Both the position numbers and the translations under genes were made by a program. Under the pieces are notes generated by a model that was not told the DNA's origin, made no database searches, and saw only the letters and a list, made by a program, of their open reading frames with translations. This document shows positions 23,109 through 35,302 of a stretch of 64,000 nucleotides of DNA, piece by piece (position 1 is the first letter of the stretch; every line of letters begins with the position of its first letter). Source of the stretch: Allium sativum (lineage: Eukaryota > Streptophyta > Magnoliopsida > Asparagales > Amaryllidaceae); contig CM060926.1 in the NCBI GenBank assembly GCA_030737875.1, positions 163,195,579 through 163,259,578 on the forward strand, given 5' to 3'.

Positions 23109-23663
23109 TGTAACGACACGGATTTCGCTCGACCCGATTGATCTCAAAATCAACCAAGACCGTTCAAAACCAGAATGCGTTAACTTTGGGAATACAACAT
23201 CATTAGAACAATAACAGCAGACTTTTATAAACATTACAGTAATGTTACATCAGATTACAGAATATATCAGAGCACATCGATTAAAATTGCAGCGGAAGAT
23301 AGATTACAATATTTTTAATACAATACAATACAGTGCAGCGGAAAAAAATAACTAAGGCAGTGGAAGAAAACTATGCTCTAGACACAGCTTTAAGCTTCAA
23401 TCCAGAATCCTGCTAAAGAGATAAATACCTGTAGACAAACTACTCGATTGCCCGTGTGGAAAAGAGGGCACCCGAGTTTGCAAAGGTGGAAACAAACAAC
23501 CGGTCAGTCATGGGGCGGGTGTGAGAATTCTTAACTAATCTATTTAATAATAAGGCTAATCACAGGACCACGCCGCTAACGCAGAACGGATTTACTCCAT
23601 TGGATTGCCAGTGCATAAAGAAAGTAAATCGTTAAACAACGCAATGCTTTTTAGAAAAATGAA

Positions 23664-23735
23664 ACCATTATAAGACCCAAGTCCCATCACACAATGCAAC
23701 GCAAACCGGAGGATAGGGTTTTACCTTATAATGGT
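23664..23735. other. Conserved stem-loop in RE5 LTR
   Basis: ACCATTATAAG at 23664-23674 pairs perfectly with CTTATAATGGT at 23725-23735 around a 50-nt loop. Also present at 55146-55217 (RE5), 48534-48605 and 30546-30617 (RE6). Homologous to the RE3 stem-loop at 5907-5954. Confidence 0.7.
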
Positions 23736-25079
23736 CAAAAGATGCTTGATACGATAGAACGGGTTTAATATTTGTGTGTATAGTTTTAATAAAAACATTT
23801 CAATCATAATGTATCAATCATAGACGGCATTGTACCCCATCCTACTATGTCGCCATACTAGTTCTACAATCAAAACCGCATGGGGTCGTATTGGAAATTG
23901 GGTTTCCATCATGAGTCAAGGCTAGGGAGGAGATCCTTATCGATTCGAGACACTCTAGCTAATGTCTCACGATTCCCCGCAGAGAACCCTTGGATCCTGC
24001 AGGGTCGGTTCACACTTGCGGTTTGTGGATTGGCAATTCCTGAGCACACGTTTCCTGGTCCTTTAGGACCTAATATCTGACGCGCCTCATTCCATCATCC
24101 ACATAAGTAAAATGTCAGCCAGTTTAAGCACCGACACCACTTCTAGCTAGAAAGAAACGTGCTGCTCTCCCTGCATTCCCTTCTCCCATTTTAGACTCCA
24201 ACCGCGGTGTGAGGCTCGCGAAGCTACGTAATACACAAAGCTATGCTTAATTAAGTTGTGCTTTGATCGTCACCACAAGGTTCTTCTTTTCAACAAGAAA
24301 CCTTGATCATTGCATCTTGGTATGCCACACTGTCAATCCGTATCATACTATTAATCCTTTGCCAAAATATATAAAAGGGTGTTAAGCAAGAGAATAAATT
24401 CTCTGCCACCAAACATTCATACACTCGACAGAAAATCAATAAATACAATATAAAGGAGTACAATGTCGGACACACATTCCATTTATAAGCCCGTTCTGGG
24501 TCTGAACGAAACTAGAGATACCTTCGCCCCGTATGTTCAGTACGAAAAGGAGGTACCCGCGTATCTGTGCGATCAACACATACGTCCGGACGGCTATTAC
24601 TTTAACCCCTTCCTGGGAGCATGTCAGTCCAAGGCATCAATAATCCTCGTCCATTTGATGTGAAAATTGTCGGTCTTCAATCACCGTCTTCTATATTTTC
24701 GATTTAATCGTCGTGTAGTTATTTGAAACGAGTTAAACTCGGTCTTTTCAAATAATCATCGCATAACTATCATTTAAAACATTTCATACCGTTAATATTT
24801 GTTTATAACGATTTATCGCTATTTTTATTTATTTAAAATATCTCAATATAATTAAACGACGCTTTAGGTCGATGGGCGGCCCTAGCGCTGTTTTCAACCA
24901 ATTTTGATTTACACATTCCTCAAAATCTAACCGTTGGATTTTAACGTACTTTATATCGCTGGAAAGATCTTAACAAGACGGTCCAAACAGTTCCAGTTTT
25001 GGGAAATTACGACGGTCGGATCTTTTGGTATAGTCGTTTAAAAGTACGATTTCAAAACACGAACTAACGCGCTCGGTTC

Positions 25080-26660
25080 GTTTAAATTTAATTATATTTA
25101 TATATAAATATATAAATATAAGTCGTTTAACTTTTTATTTTCATAAAAATGTAAATTCCCTTACAATGTCCCATTTCATTCTTTTATTCTTGCATTCCTT
25201 TATTTACATGAAAAATGTAAATTATAATTCAATGATGAATTTCTCCTTTCATTTCTTTATTTCTTTTATTTACATTGGAATGTAAATTATATTTCAACGT
25301 CGCATTTCATTCTTTATTCTTTTACTTCTTTTATTTCTTTTGTTTACATTGGAATGTAAATTATATTTCAACGTCCAATTCATTCTTTTAATTACATCAA
25401 AAATGTAATTAACATTACGGGTCAAATCTTTCTTTTTGGTTTACAATGTAAAATCCTATTCTTTAATTACATATGGAAATGTAATTTTATTTACAATGTA
25501 AATCCTTCTCCTTTAATTACATAAAAAAATGAAATTTTATTTTTACAATGCAAGCTCTCCTTCTTTAATTACATATAAAAATGTAATTTATTTCAAAGTA
25601 AATTCTATTCTTTATTTACATGTAAAAAAAATGTACTTTTAATTTACAATGTAAATTCTCATCCTTAATTACATATAAAAAAATGTACTTTTAATTTACA
25701 TGTAAATTTCTCATTCTTAATTACATATAAAAAATGTACTTTTTATTTTCAATGTAAATTCTCATTTTTAATTACATATAAAAAAAATGTACTTTTTATT
25801 TTCAATGTAAATTCTTGTCATAAGTTACATAATAAAAATGTAATTTTAATTTACAATGTAAAAATCTGAATCTTTAATTACATATAAAAATGTATTTTAT
25901 GTTACATGTAAATTCTTAATCTTTAATTACATATGAAAATGTATTTTTTTTACATGTAAATTCTTAATCTTTAATTACATATAAAAATGTATTTTATGTT
26001 ACATGTAAATTCTTAATCTTTAATTACATATAAAAATGTAATTTTCTTTTCATTTTAATCTTGATTACATAAAATGTAAATTTTTCACCTTCAACCTAAT
26101 TACATGACGGTGTAATTATTCATTTTCTAATTAGCACAACATGACTGTAAAATTATTCATTTCATAATTAACACATAATGGTGAAAATAATGATCATTTC
26201 ATAATTAACACATGACAGTGAAAATAATGTTCATTTCATAATTAACACATAATGGTGAAAATAATGTTCATTTCTAAATTAACACATGACGGTGAAAATA
26301 ATGTTCATTTCTAAATTAACACATGACGATGAAGATAATGTTCATTTCATAATTAACACATGATGGTTAAAATAATGTTCATTTCATAATTAACACATAA
26401 CGGTGAAAATAATGTTCATTTCACAATTAACACATAATGGTGAAAATAATGTTCATTTCATAATTAACACATAACGGTGAAAATAATGTTCTTTTCATAA
26501 TTAACACAACAATGTATATAATGCTACTTTTCAACAAAAATGATATTAATGATGTTTCTTTCACCTTTTTAACAAAACGACATTAATAATGTTTCTTTTA
26601 CTTTTTAACAAAAATGACATTAATAATGTTTCTTTTACTTTTATTCCATTTTCTATTACA
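25080..26660. repeat. Tandem repeat field in RE5 left LTR
   Basis: About 25130-26100: a ~40-bp unit in which TTACAT and ATGTAA alternate (for example AATTACATATAAAAATGTAA), so each unit can fold on itself. 26100-26510: a ~37-bp unit with TTAACACATAACGGTGAAAA, about ten copies. 26530-26650: a ~40-bp unit with AACAAAAATGACATTAATAA, three copies. The word changes stepwise from array to array. Confidence 0.92.
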
Positions 26661-26880
26661 CAACAAAAATACTGAATTTTTCTTTTTTTTAAAAAAAATG
26701 AAGCCTCTTATTTAACAAACAAAAAGGTGAAATATTTATTTAACCAAAAAAGGAAAAATCTCTTAATCAACAAAGAAAAGTAAATTCTTTTAATTTGCAA
26801 ACAAAAGTTAATTGTTTTCAATTACAGCAAAAGTTAATTCTGTAATTTTTGTTCTTTTCCATTTTACAAAACAATGAAAT

Positions 26881-28270
26881 ATTTTTTGAAACAAAAATTT
26901 GTGATCTTCTGAGGAGAAGAGAGCACACATATGTATATATATAATCAAAGGTACAGAGTCCGACTATAGAACATAAAAATACAAGATAAAACCTAACACA
27001 GCTCTAGGGATGTAAGGATCGTAATAGATGAGCTCCGGATAAACCACCGCCCATCTACTCCAATATCGAATTCCGGCAAGGCCACCACCCGATATTGAAG
27101 TATATCTACTCCAATACAATAACCCCTACTCTCAATGTAATATCAAAAAAATAATGAGATACAACATCAAAAAACTCTCTAACAATAAGCCCAAATGAAA
27201 TACGAAACATCAATCCAAACAGCAATCCTCAAAGATACATAACTGCTACCAGTCCATCCAGCTATCCACTAAGCACTTCCTCTAAATCAACAACCTGAAA
27301 CTGCAAAAATCTCAATAAACTATTAGTAATTTGTCACACATATATATATGGAAATATATGTGTCTAAATATATATATATATATTATATAAGCATATATAT
27401 AGATATTCATACACATTTATTTACCATACATATATGTGTAGAAGAAATATAATGAAAAACCAATAAAAGAAATTAACTATCAATACGATATCTATTACGA
27501 AAAAAACTATTGATTCTAATAAATAGATACAAATTCAATCTAACATTAATCAATAAAGTCTCAAAGCACGGTTTCCCAAATAACATGTAATGTGAATTAG
27601 ACATCCAATTCAAGCAAAAATAAATTATTTTAATGATTAAATTATCCGTAGAAACAGAATTAGAATGGAAAGATCTCTGATTTCTTTCGGACCGAATGAA
27701 CCAACATACGATAGTGATTAAAGAATCTAAAATGTATCTTTCACTAGCATTATAAACCAATCTATAAGAATCCCAATAATTAGCACAACAATTGAAAGAA
27801 TAATGACAATCAAAAAAAAATATCCGTAAAACCATACTAAATATATAGTTTGTGATATTGCATGAGAAAAATAAATGATCAACATCCTCATTCATAATAT
27901 TACAAAAATAACACTTAACATCAAAAATGATATTCTTCCTCTTAAGAAACTCAACCGTATTAAGTTTCTTGTGAGTGATTAACCACATTAGAAATTTAGC
28001 TTTAGGAGGAGAATTAGATTTCCAAATATACTTAAAAGGTCGAAATGAGATACCCGAAAAATTTATAAAGTTATACATAGAATTAAACGAATAAACTTGA
28101 CTTTTATCCATACCCCAACTAATAAAGTCCTTACCCTCATTAATGTGATATAATGATAACTTAGCATAAAGTAAAGCTAATTGTCTTAACATTTCCCCTT
28201 CTAATATATAATCAAAAGAAAATTCCCATGGGGGATCCAAATCTCTTCTAAAGATATCTTTTATCAATGC
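26881..28270 (-). mobile_element. 5'-truncated LINE (L1-type) fragment
   Basis: Present in the left LTR of RE5 and absent from the right LTR (site at about 58381-58410). Flanking near-repeats TTTTACAAAACAATGAAAT (26862-26880) and a TTTTAACAAAACAATGGAT-like copy (28273-28291) look like a ~19-bp target duplication. The left end has a short T run, consistent with a minus-strand poly(A) tail. 26881-27472 would be the 3' untranslated region. Confidence 0.85.
27473..28267 (-). pseudogene. LINE ORF2 C-terminal part (zf-RVT zinc-binding domain)
   Basis: Open for 264 codons. The segment KYIWKSNSPPKAKFLMWLI, then CYFCNIMNEDVDHLFFSCN, matches the zf-RVT domain found after reverse transcriptase in plant L1-type LINEs: the W-K...P-P-K block and the C-x2-C...H-x4-C cluster are all visible. 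A tail of about 130 residues follows, with a PCFETLLINVRLNLYL stretch. The RT and endonuclease regions are missing, so the copy is 5'-truncated, as most LINE copies are. The open frame itself is not interrupted, which suggests insertion more recent than RE5. Confidence 0.87.
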
Positions 28271-29206
28271 ATTTTTAACAAAACAATGGATGTAATGTTA
28301 CCTTTTCTTTTAAAAATAATAAATTTTTATAATAATCACCAAAATGATATCTTTTCACGATAATCAACATACAAGTGAAAATTCAATCTTTTATTTTCAA
28401 CAAGATTACATATCCAATAAATCGAATCAACACATACCATTTCATTTTATTTTCCACTAATTTTAACATTGAAAATTTTCCTTCTTAATTTCTACAACAA
28501 TAATGGTTTTATTGTTGACAAATCGATCCCTAACAAAAGAGTATATTTTGATTCAACAATTGTGTTTTAACAAATATCAACACATCCACATAACAACATC
28601 AATCAATTCGGATTTCATAGCAATCAACAATAAGAATTTCACAACACACATATATAGAATTCATATGGCGAGGAATAATATTTAATTTTAAATAATTAAA
28701 TGTAGAAATCTCACCTTATTTCAATTCAGATCTAAGATTCCAAGGAGTTCAGAAATTATTCCAATCAGTTTTTTTTGCTGTTTTGCTTCAGTTCGGTTTT
28801 TCTCGATTTTCGTGCCCTTCCTTCGACTTTCAGACAAAATGATCAAAGGCAAAGTTGTTCGTTTATGTCTTGGCTACATTTTCTCCAACTGGGCCATCGC
28901 CTAATTCTCGACGGTTTGGCCGGAATTCACCAAAATCCGAAATCAGTTTTCTGTGTTCAAACTCGGATTTCGGCGAATCCATGCGACGATAGGTGCTGAA
29001 TTTTTCGTGCTAAGTAGTGTTTATAGAGATGAACAAAACCCAGAAAGGGTTTGTGTGGATTTGGTTCTAGTTTGAAGATATAAGTTGTTGAAGTTTCGGG
29101 GTGTTTTGTGCAAAGGAATTTTAGTGGAAAAAGTGAGACGCCATTAGAGAGATGAAGATGGAGACTAGAATTAGGTTTAGAAAATGAATTAGGGCTGGCT
29201 AAATGA

Positions 29207-29215
29207 TAATATATA
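29207..29215 (-). promoter_or_regulatory. Putative TATA box of RE5 left LTR
   Basis: Minus strand GCCTATATATTATC; right-LTR equivalent at 59323-59330. About 0.5 kb from the LTR start. Confidence 0.5.
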
Positions 29216-29410
29216 GGCAATTGTAAATTTTAATTCAGCCTCTCTTTAGTTTAAACACTTTCAAATAAATAATGATTAGCCTTCATGTAATATAATTCTA
29301 TTGCTTTTTAGTCCTTTTCGTGGTTTTAAAATTCGTACGAACACATACGTTATCCAAATTTACTAAAAATTGGAGCATAACTATTTCTCGACGATACGAA
29401 TTCAAAGAAA

Positions 29411-29610
29411 GTGGTTTCGTTAAATTCTGAGTCTGTATGAATTATTTATGAAATTTTAAAGTACAGAAATTGACCGTTTTCAGTGAAAATTTAGTAACAA
29501 CCAAATAATGACTCCAAAAATTATGAAAAATTAAACTTAACCATATTTTGAAACTCCGAATCCAACAAAAGTGGTTTCGTCGAAATCAGAGGTCGTTTGC
29601 AAAATGGCTA
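29411..29610 (-). promoter_or_regulatory. Duplicated GTGGTTTCGTCGAA motif in RE5 U3
   Basis: GTGGTTTCGTTAAATTCTGA at 29411 and GTGGTTTCGTCGAAATCAGA at 29571, 160 bp apart. Also at 59525 and 59684 in the right LTR. Confidence 0.5.
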
Positions 29611-29923
29611 TTTTTAAGGTGCTACATATTTAAAATAAATTATTTTAAATATCAAAACCCAAAATAACTTAAAATAAAATCTTAAATTGGCTCCAAAATT
29701 CAGGGCTGTTACAGTCTCCCCTACTTAAAAAATTTTCGTCCTTGAAAAGGAACGAAGCTAAAAGTGTTTAATTTACTAACCAAATTTTTTCTTTATTTCA
29801 ATAATTTCATTTGTTGATTAACTTTTCAAATATATATAACCTTTATATATTCAAAAATCATATTTTCTAAGATAGATTATAATTACAAATACGTATTATA
29901 AGCTTGTTACTCTCAACTCATTC

Positions 29924-30018
29924 TAGGGCGTTACTAACCCCATCTCTAATGAGTTCCTCGTTCTAGGATACTGTTGATCCTATCTCTAATGAGTATTCTT
30001 ATTGGATATTACTAATCC
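29924..30018. other. Three tandem stem-loop units in RE5 interior
   Basis: Unit 1 TAGGGCGTTACTAACCCC (29924-29941). Unit 2 TAGGATACTGTTGATCCTA (29964-29982, 6-bp stem, 7-nt loop). Unit 3 TTGGATATTACTAATCC at 30002-30018, completed by AA at 54516-54517 once RE6 is removed. Each is followed by ATCTCTAATGAG or ATCTCTGATGAA. Confidence 0.65.
30014..30018. repeat. RE6 target site duplication AATCC
   Basis: AATCC here and at 54511-54515. The joined site matches RE6's own interior at 47920-47935, which supports both the empty site and the kinship of RE5 and RE6. Confidence 0.95.
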
Positions 30019-31078
30019 TGAAACGACCGAAACTTCCCTATAAAGGAAAGGCTGGATTGCTTTGAGAACAATACACATTAGACCACAAACTGAAGAACAT
30101 TTTATTGCTGATTACAACAATTACATCAGAGTACAAGAATATAACAGAGTATGAATATATGTTACACAAAAGAAATACATTAATATCAGGGTTTTAAATT
30201 TCATTTAAATAGCAGCGGAAAATAATACAAATATACAACTGAAAGGAATACACGGATACAGAGCTTTCCGAATACCGCTTCAGCTGTAAACCAGGATCCT
30301 GTAAATATATCTGCAAGAAAAGCTACTCGACTACCCGTGTGGAAAATATGGGCACCCGAGTTTCCCAGTGAAACAAACTACAGGTCAGTCATGGGACTGG
30401 TATGAGAAATATTAACTAAACTTATCTAATAATAAGGCTAATCATAGGACCACGCCGCTAACGTGGAAAGGGTTTACTCCATTGGATTGCCAGTGCATAA
30501 ATTTAAGTTAATCGTTAAACAACACAATGCTTTTTAGAAAAATGAAACCGTTATAAGACCCAAGTCCCATCACACAATGCAACGCAAACCGGAGGATATG
30601 GTTTTACCTTATAATGGTCAAAAATGCTTGATACGATAAAACGGAGTTAATATTAGTGTGTACATGTTCTAATAAAAAACATTTCAATCATAATGTATAA
30701 ATCATAGACGGCATGGGTACCATATATCATGTCGTCATACTAGTTCTACAATCAAAACCGCAAGGTCGTATTGGTAATTGGATTTCCATCATGAGTCGAG
30801 GCTAGGGGCAAGCTCCTCTCCGATTCGAGGCACTCTAGCAAATGCCTCAGGATCCCCCCGTAGTGAACCCTTGGATGCGGTAGGGCCTGTCCCCGCCTAT
30901 CGGCAGTGGATTGGTTATGCCTGAACACACGTTTCCCGGTTCCTTTGAACCTATAATATGACCACTATCGGCCTATAAAAATCCGAGGCGCCTCAAAATC
31001 CATCATCCACATAAGTAAAATGCCAGGCCGTGTTAAAGCACTGACACTACCACTAGCTAGAAAGAAACGTGTGCACTC
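30019..31078 (-). repeat. RE6 3' LTR, first part
   Basis: Starts TGAAACGACCGAAAC. Includes the 30546-30617 stem-loop. Interrupted by RE7 at 31079; matches 48006-49065 in the other LTR. Confidence 0.92.
31074..31078. repeat. RE7 target site duplication CACTC
   Basis: CACTC here and at 41898-41902. The uninterrupted site is visible in the other RE6 LTR (GTGTGCACTCCCTACGG near 49056-49072). Confidence 0.96.
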
Positions 31079-32929
31079 TGTAACACCCCGCCTCCGCCAG
31101 GGTCACTCGCAAAGGAATGCACTAGCTTTAGAGGGGCATTATTGGTAAACATGCACAGAAATATCACAAGACAGAACATATAAAATAGCGGAAGTAAAAT
31201 CAAACTTTCATAATATGAATAAATAAGGTCTAAAGCCTTTTACATCAGAGTACATCAAAACCTGTCTTGCAATAGTAAAGAAGCATAAATACATTTTCTA
31301 AGTTTATTCCCCAAGTAAAACAGTAAAGTAGCCATAGCCAAGAAAAGTCCAATCCATCCATGATGACCTTCAAGCAGAAGAAGTCCGAACTAAACAACAG
31401 TATTTCCTCCCTGTAACCTGGGGGGGAAACGGAAGAAAAGAGGCGAAACAAAACGGGTCAGTCAAAAAGACTGAGTAAGCCCTATCTACTATCAGCATAA
31501 AAACTAGTAAAGTTAACTAACATGAGAAACTGAGATGAACATAAGCATGATAACAAGATAGATAAGCTAAATCAAAATAACAGGATGAACTACTGAACTC
31601 AGATAAACTAAGGTGTCATGATAAATTACGATGTCAAGATAAAACCAGGTATCACATCGTCAGGTTTCTATCAAGTATAATATTCCCAAGATATCTATCA
31701 CGTATAACGTCCCATGGTATCTATCCTGTACATCTGCTCTGCACCTACCGTACTAGTATCCCAACTGTATCATGTGTTATCCGTGAATGACCCTTACTCA
31801 AAAGTCGTATAATGGTCCATGTCAACCTAATATGCCGCATATATAGGTTACTCAACTCATATGTTCCTTTCCGTGTATAAGTTTAGTCTCTTGCCGTAGA
31901 CCATACGGGCTTTCCCATGAGATTCTATATTACTTTAACATAGTTCCATGATCCTTAAGATCGGTTTGGACTGTTACCCTAAACCTAGCTAGGGTCTTCC
32001 AACATGAATTATCGTTTGTACAACTAGGACTTATGCTACCTAGGGCTACTAGGGATTATGCTTACCTATTGCACGTTTTCGTATCTCGGTTTTGGTTCAA
32101 CCACCTAGGGCCACTAGGATTTACGCTAACCGTCAACCACGCCCTTTTTCCCACGCATTCATCGTGAATCGTTTTTCCATGACTGTATGCACATGTATCA
32201 CATCGTGCCATCCGAGTCCTGTCACAGGGCAGGTCAGGAAATACAGAACTCGGTCGGGAGCTTTCGATTTATCTGCCGATGCAGATGCTAAGGTCTGTTT
32301 TTCTTATACGTGGCTATGGTCCTACGAGACCACTCCCTCAACTAGTGAAAGACAAGACAGGATAAATCCTGTATGAGAACACAACACTGGCCAACCCACA
32401 TCCAAGCCTTACCGCACCCATAATTAAATAGCAATTATGGTCTTTTGGGTGTTCTCTGCCTTTCCGTACGTACACGCTTGACCAAAGATGGTAGGTAGCC
32501 TGACGAAATGCTATCTAGGGCACGACCGTGTATCGTCGACTATCCCCTATCCATCCCCGTCTTTAGGTCGCTCGCATAGCAACCAAGGCATACTCTTGGT
32601 TCTTCTAACACAGACCTTAACCTCTCATGAGCCTAGTATGATCAACTGGCATCTCATAGAGGGATACCAAGAATATCCTCACGTTCCCCGAAGCCGCTGC
32701 TTCGTTACCCAGTTCGCTGGAGCCTTTATCTAAATCAGATAACTTGCTCCTTCTTGTGTGCTTAAACGATGACCTACCGTATTAGGTTACTCATCTATCT
32801 ATGAACTGGTCTAAATTTTCTTGACTTAGTTATTCTTCAACTAAGGTTTACCACTTAGCCTCATTCCCGTTATTCTTGTTAATTACGGTTATCCACCTAA
32901 CTCTCCGAATTAGGGTTTATATAATGGAT

Positions 32930-33840
32930 TAAGTGTCACTTAAGTTCATGACTTAATCCCATCTACAAATCATGTCAAAATTGGCTAAGTATCCAAGTCC
33001 AAGACTTAACCCTACAAACCACATGTCAAGTTGGTTAAGTATATTAAGTAATTCACGACTTAACCTCGTCCAATTATCATTCTAGATTGGTTAAGTATAT
33101 ATTAGCTTGACCCTATCAATTTACTTAGTCAAATCGGTCAAGGGTATTCAAGCGATTCGTGACTTAGCCTTATCATGTTTTCACGTTATATTGGTTAAGT
33201 ATTGGTTAACTTAACCACATCAAATTAACGAGTTAGATTGGTTAAGTATAGGTCGCTTAACCGCATCAAGTCATCATGTTAGATTAGTTAAGTGTTTAAC
33301 TTAACCCCATTAAACTACCAAGTGGGATTAATTAAGTCTAGGCTAACTTAACCCCATCCGATTTCCATGCTTAGATTAGTTGAGTCCAATCTTAACCCCA
33401 TCCATTAACTGTATTTTTCGGTTAAGGGTCATTAAGAAAAATTACTTAACCTTACCAAGTTATCGTGTTGGATTGATTAAGTGTTGGTTAACTTAACCAC
33501 TTCGAAATCACCGAATTGGATGGGTTAAGTCTAGGTTAACTTAACCACATCCCCTAACTGTATTATACGGTTAAGTGTAATTAGGAAAGCTTAATTAACC
33601 GTATCAAATTCACGTGTAGGTTTGGTTAAGTGTTGGTTAACTTAACCCCGTCCACTAGTCGTATAAAAATGGTTAAGTGTCACTAGGCAAATCAAGTTAC
33701 TTAACCTACCCAACCTTGTCATGTTTTGTTAAGTATCATTAGCCTAATCAATTTACTTAACCCATTTGTCCATGTCATATTTGGTTAAGTGTCGTTAATC
33801 TAATTAACTTAACCCTATCATGTGGCATTAATTACTTAAT
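32930..33840. repeat. GGTTAAGT / ACTTAACC repeat field in RE7 left LTR
   Basis: About 900 bp in which GGTTAAGT and its reverse complement ACTTAACC alternate every 20-60 bp. Some meet as GGTTAACTTAACC. The right LTR has the same at 39315-40210, and RE1 has a shorter version at 21240-21520. Confidence 0.9.
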
Positions 33841-33858
33841 GCACCTCAACCTCTCACA

Positions 33859-34037
33859 TTAGACTTTGTTGTGGTTACTAGTTAAGCCGGTCGGTTCCGG
33901 GTAGCTTTACACCACAACTTGGTCTAACCTCGGGTTCAAGCACAACATGACCAACTTCTCACATTGGGTCTTATTGTTTGCAACTACTAGTTAGGCCGGT
34001 CGGTTCCGGGTAGCTTTATGTTGCAAACTCAACCCAA
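33859..34037. other. Paired conserved hairpins in RE7 left LTR
   Basis: 33859-33927: arms TTAGACTTTGTTGTGGT and ACCACAACTTGGTCTAA. 33964-34037: arms TTGGGT...GTTTGCAAC and GTTGCAAACTCAACCCAA. Both loops hold CCGGTCGGTTCCGGGTAGCT. Right-LTR copies at 40245-40313 and 40350-40423. Confidence 0.7.
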
Positions 34038-34118
34038 CCTCGAGTTGGTCACACTTATATTTTCTAAGTGTCATGTCCATCGTGTTTTTTCAAAACACAT
34101 TACAAGTTTTCAAGCAAT

Positions 34119-34182
34119 TGGGTAGACCTAACTTAATAGGTAAATTCCCAATGGGTAGACCTAACTTAATAGGTAAATTCTC
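34119..34182. repeat. 27-bp tandem repeat in RE7 left LTR
   Basis: Two copies of GGGTAGACCTAACTTAATAG plus TAAATTC. Also in the right LTR near 40505-40568. Confidence 0.85.
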
Positions 34183-35240
34183 AAGCTTATGTTTTTATGT
34201 CATTAGAAATTTCCCATAACATAACCCAACGCTTTTAAACTCGCATATACGTTCGCAACAACGTAATGGATTAAAAGAATAGACTTGGCAAAGGCATGGC
34301 AATAATGGATATTAAGCCACAAGTTAATCATAGTGACAAATGAGGCACAAATGTATTCATTAACTTGCATGTTACATTCTTAAGCCTCAAAAACATGCAT
34401 AAACCCAAACTTGGCACATAAGCGAATCATGGTGACAAAAGACATGGAATGATGACTAGTAACTCGCATATATCATCATATAAGGGTTATGACTTCATAT
34501 GCAAGTTGACATAAAGGTTATGAGGGTTCTCATGTTGCATAATGCAACATTTCAACATAAAGGTTGTAGCTTTTAGCTCACAAGATCAAGATAATGACTT
34601 CATAAACTTGCATGACATGATAGCATGTATCATACTCAATGATCAAACCCAAACTTGCAACATGAACATTTGACTTCATAGTTAATATCTAAGAGTAGGG
34701 AAAGGGCTTACATTGCTATGAAGGCACGAAAGATATGACAAAGCCCTTATGCAATCAAATAGACCCAAAATGCAAGCTCTAACATAAAAACCCTTGAGCC
34801 AAAATGATCAAAACCCTTGCTTTATGATGCAAATATAGAAACTTGACTTGAATGCAAGCTAATGACACTCATACAAGCTTGAAAACACTTGTATGCATGG
34901 AAAATCTCTCATAGAAACAATTTAGAAATTTTATGAAGAGAGTGGAGGCCATGAGAGGTAAAATTTTGCCATAGTTTAGTTGCATGAATGAATAATGAGG
35001 ATTTTAGGAGAGGGTTAGGGGTCTTTTTATAGAAGACTAGGATAGTTTTAGCCATAGGATAGACCCTAGAACCAATCCTAGCCTTTAAAGCATGTCTTGG
35101 GGAAGAAGTCACATGTAGGAACCATCTAGGGCCTTAAAACCAGCCCTAGAGTCAATCCAGGCCACCAAAACCCATCCCGGGCCTCAAAAATGGGTTCTGG
35201 GCCGCCCCAGGACGAATAAGTTGACCTGTACAGGGGGAAA

Positions 35241-35302
35241 GTCGACAGGAAAGTCGACACCATGGGTCCCAAGTCGACAGCCAAGTCGACAGGGCTGTCG
35301 AC
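35241..35302. repeat. GTCGAC cluster in RE7 U3
   Basis: Five GTCGAC palindromes within 62 bp (35241, 35253, 35273, 35285, 35297), upstream of the TATA box in element orientation. The right LTR keeps most, with changes (about 41627-41691). RE1 (22791-22855) and RE4 (59858) have looser versions. Confidence 0.85.

Larger units (their letters stand above)
23109..29713 (-). repeat. RE5 3' LTR (left copy, with LINE insert)
   Basis: Begins TGTAACGACACGG and ends CTGTTACA on the plus strand. The conserved block with a hairpin spans 23109-24900, repeat fields 25080-26900, then the LINE (26881-28290), the remaining LTR, a promoter region near 29210 and a ~0.5-kb U3. The small frames at 23880, 24463, 28503, 28775 and 28957 have counterparts or near-counterparts in the other LTR and no known domain. 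Confidence 0.92.
29714..30018 (-). other. RE5 interior, left part
   Basis: Minus-strand polypurine tract AAGTAGGGGAGAC beside the LTR, and a POL C-terminal relic (FKDENFLSRGD). Then AT-rich sequence and stem-loop units at 29924-29941, 29964-29982 and 30002-30018. No gene. The remaining 79 bp lie at 54516-54594. Confidence 0.75.

Noticed and set aside
32092..32376. 94-codon open frame repeated almost unchanged at 38478-38762
   Set aside because: Both copies lie at the same place in the two RE7 LTRs, which are about 99% alike, so conservation is explained by recent duplication. No known domain, and it runs against the element's direction.
33859..34037. GGTTCCGGG in the hairpin loop as a tRNA T-arm or Pol III B box
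   Set aside because: The B box consensus GGTTCGANTCC is not matched well, no A box lies at the right distance, and no cloverleaf can be drawn.
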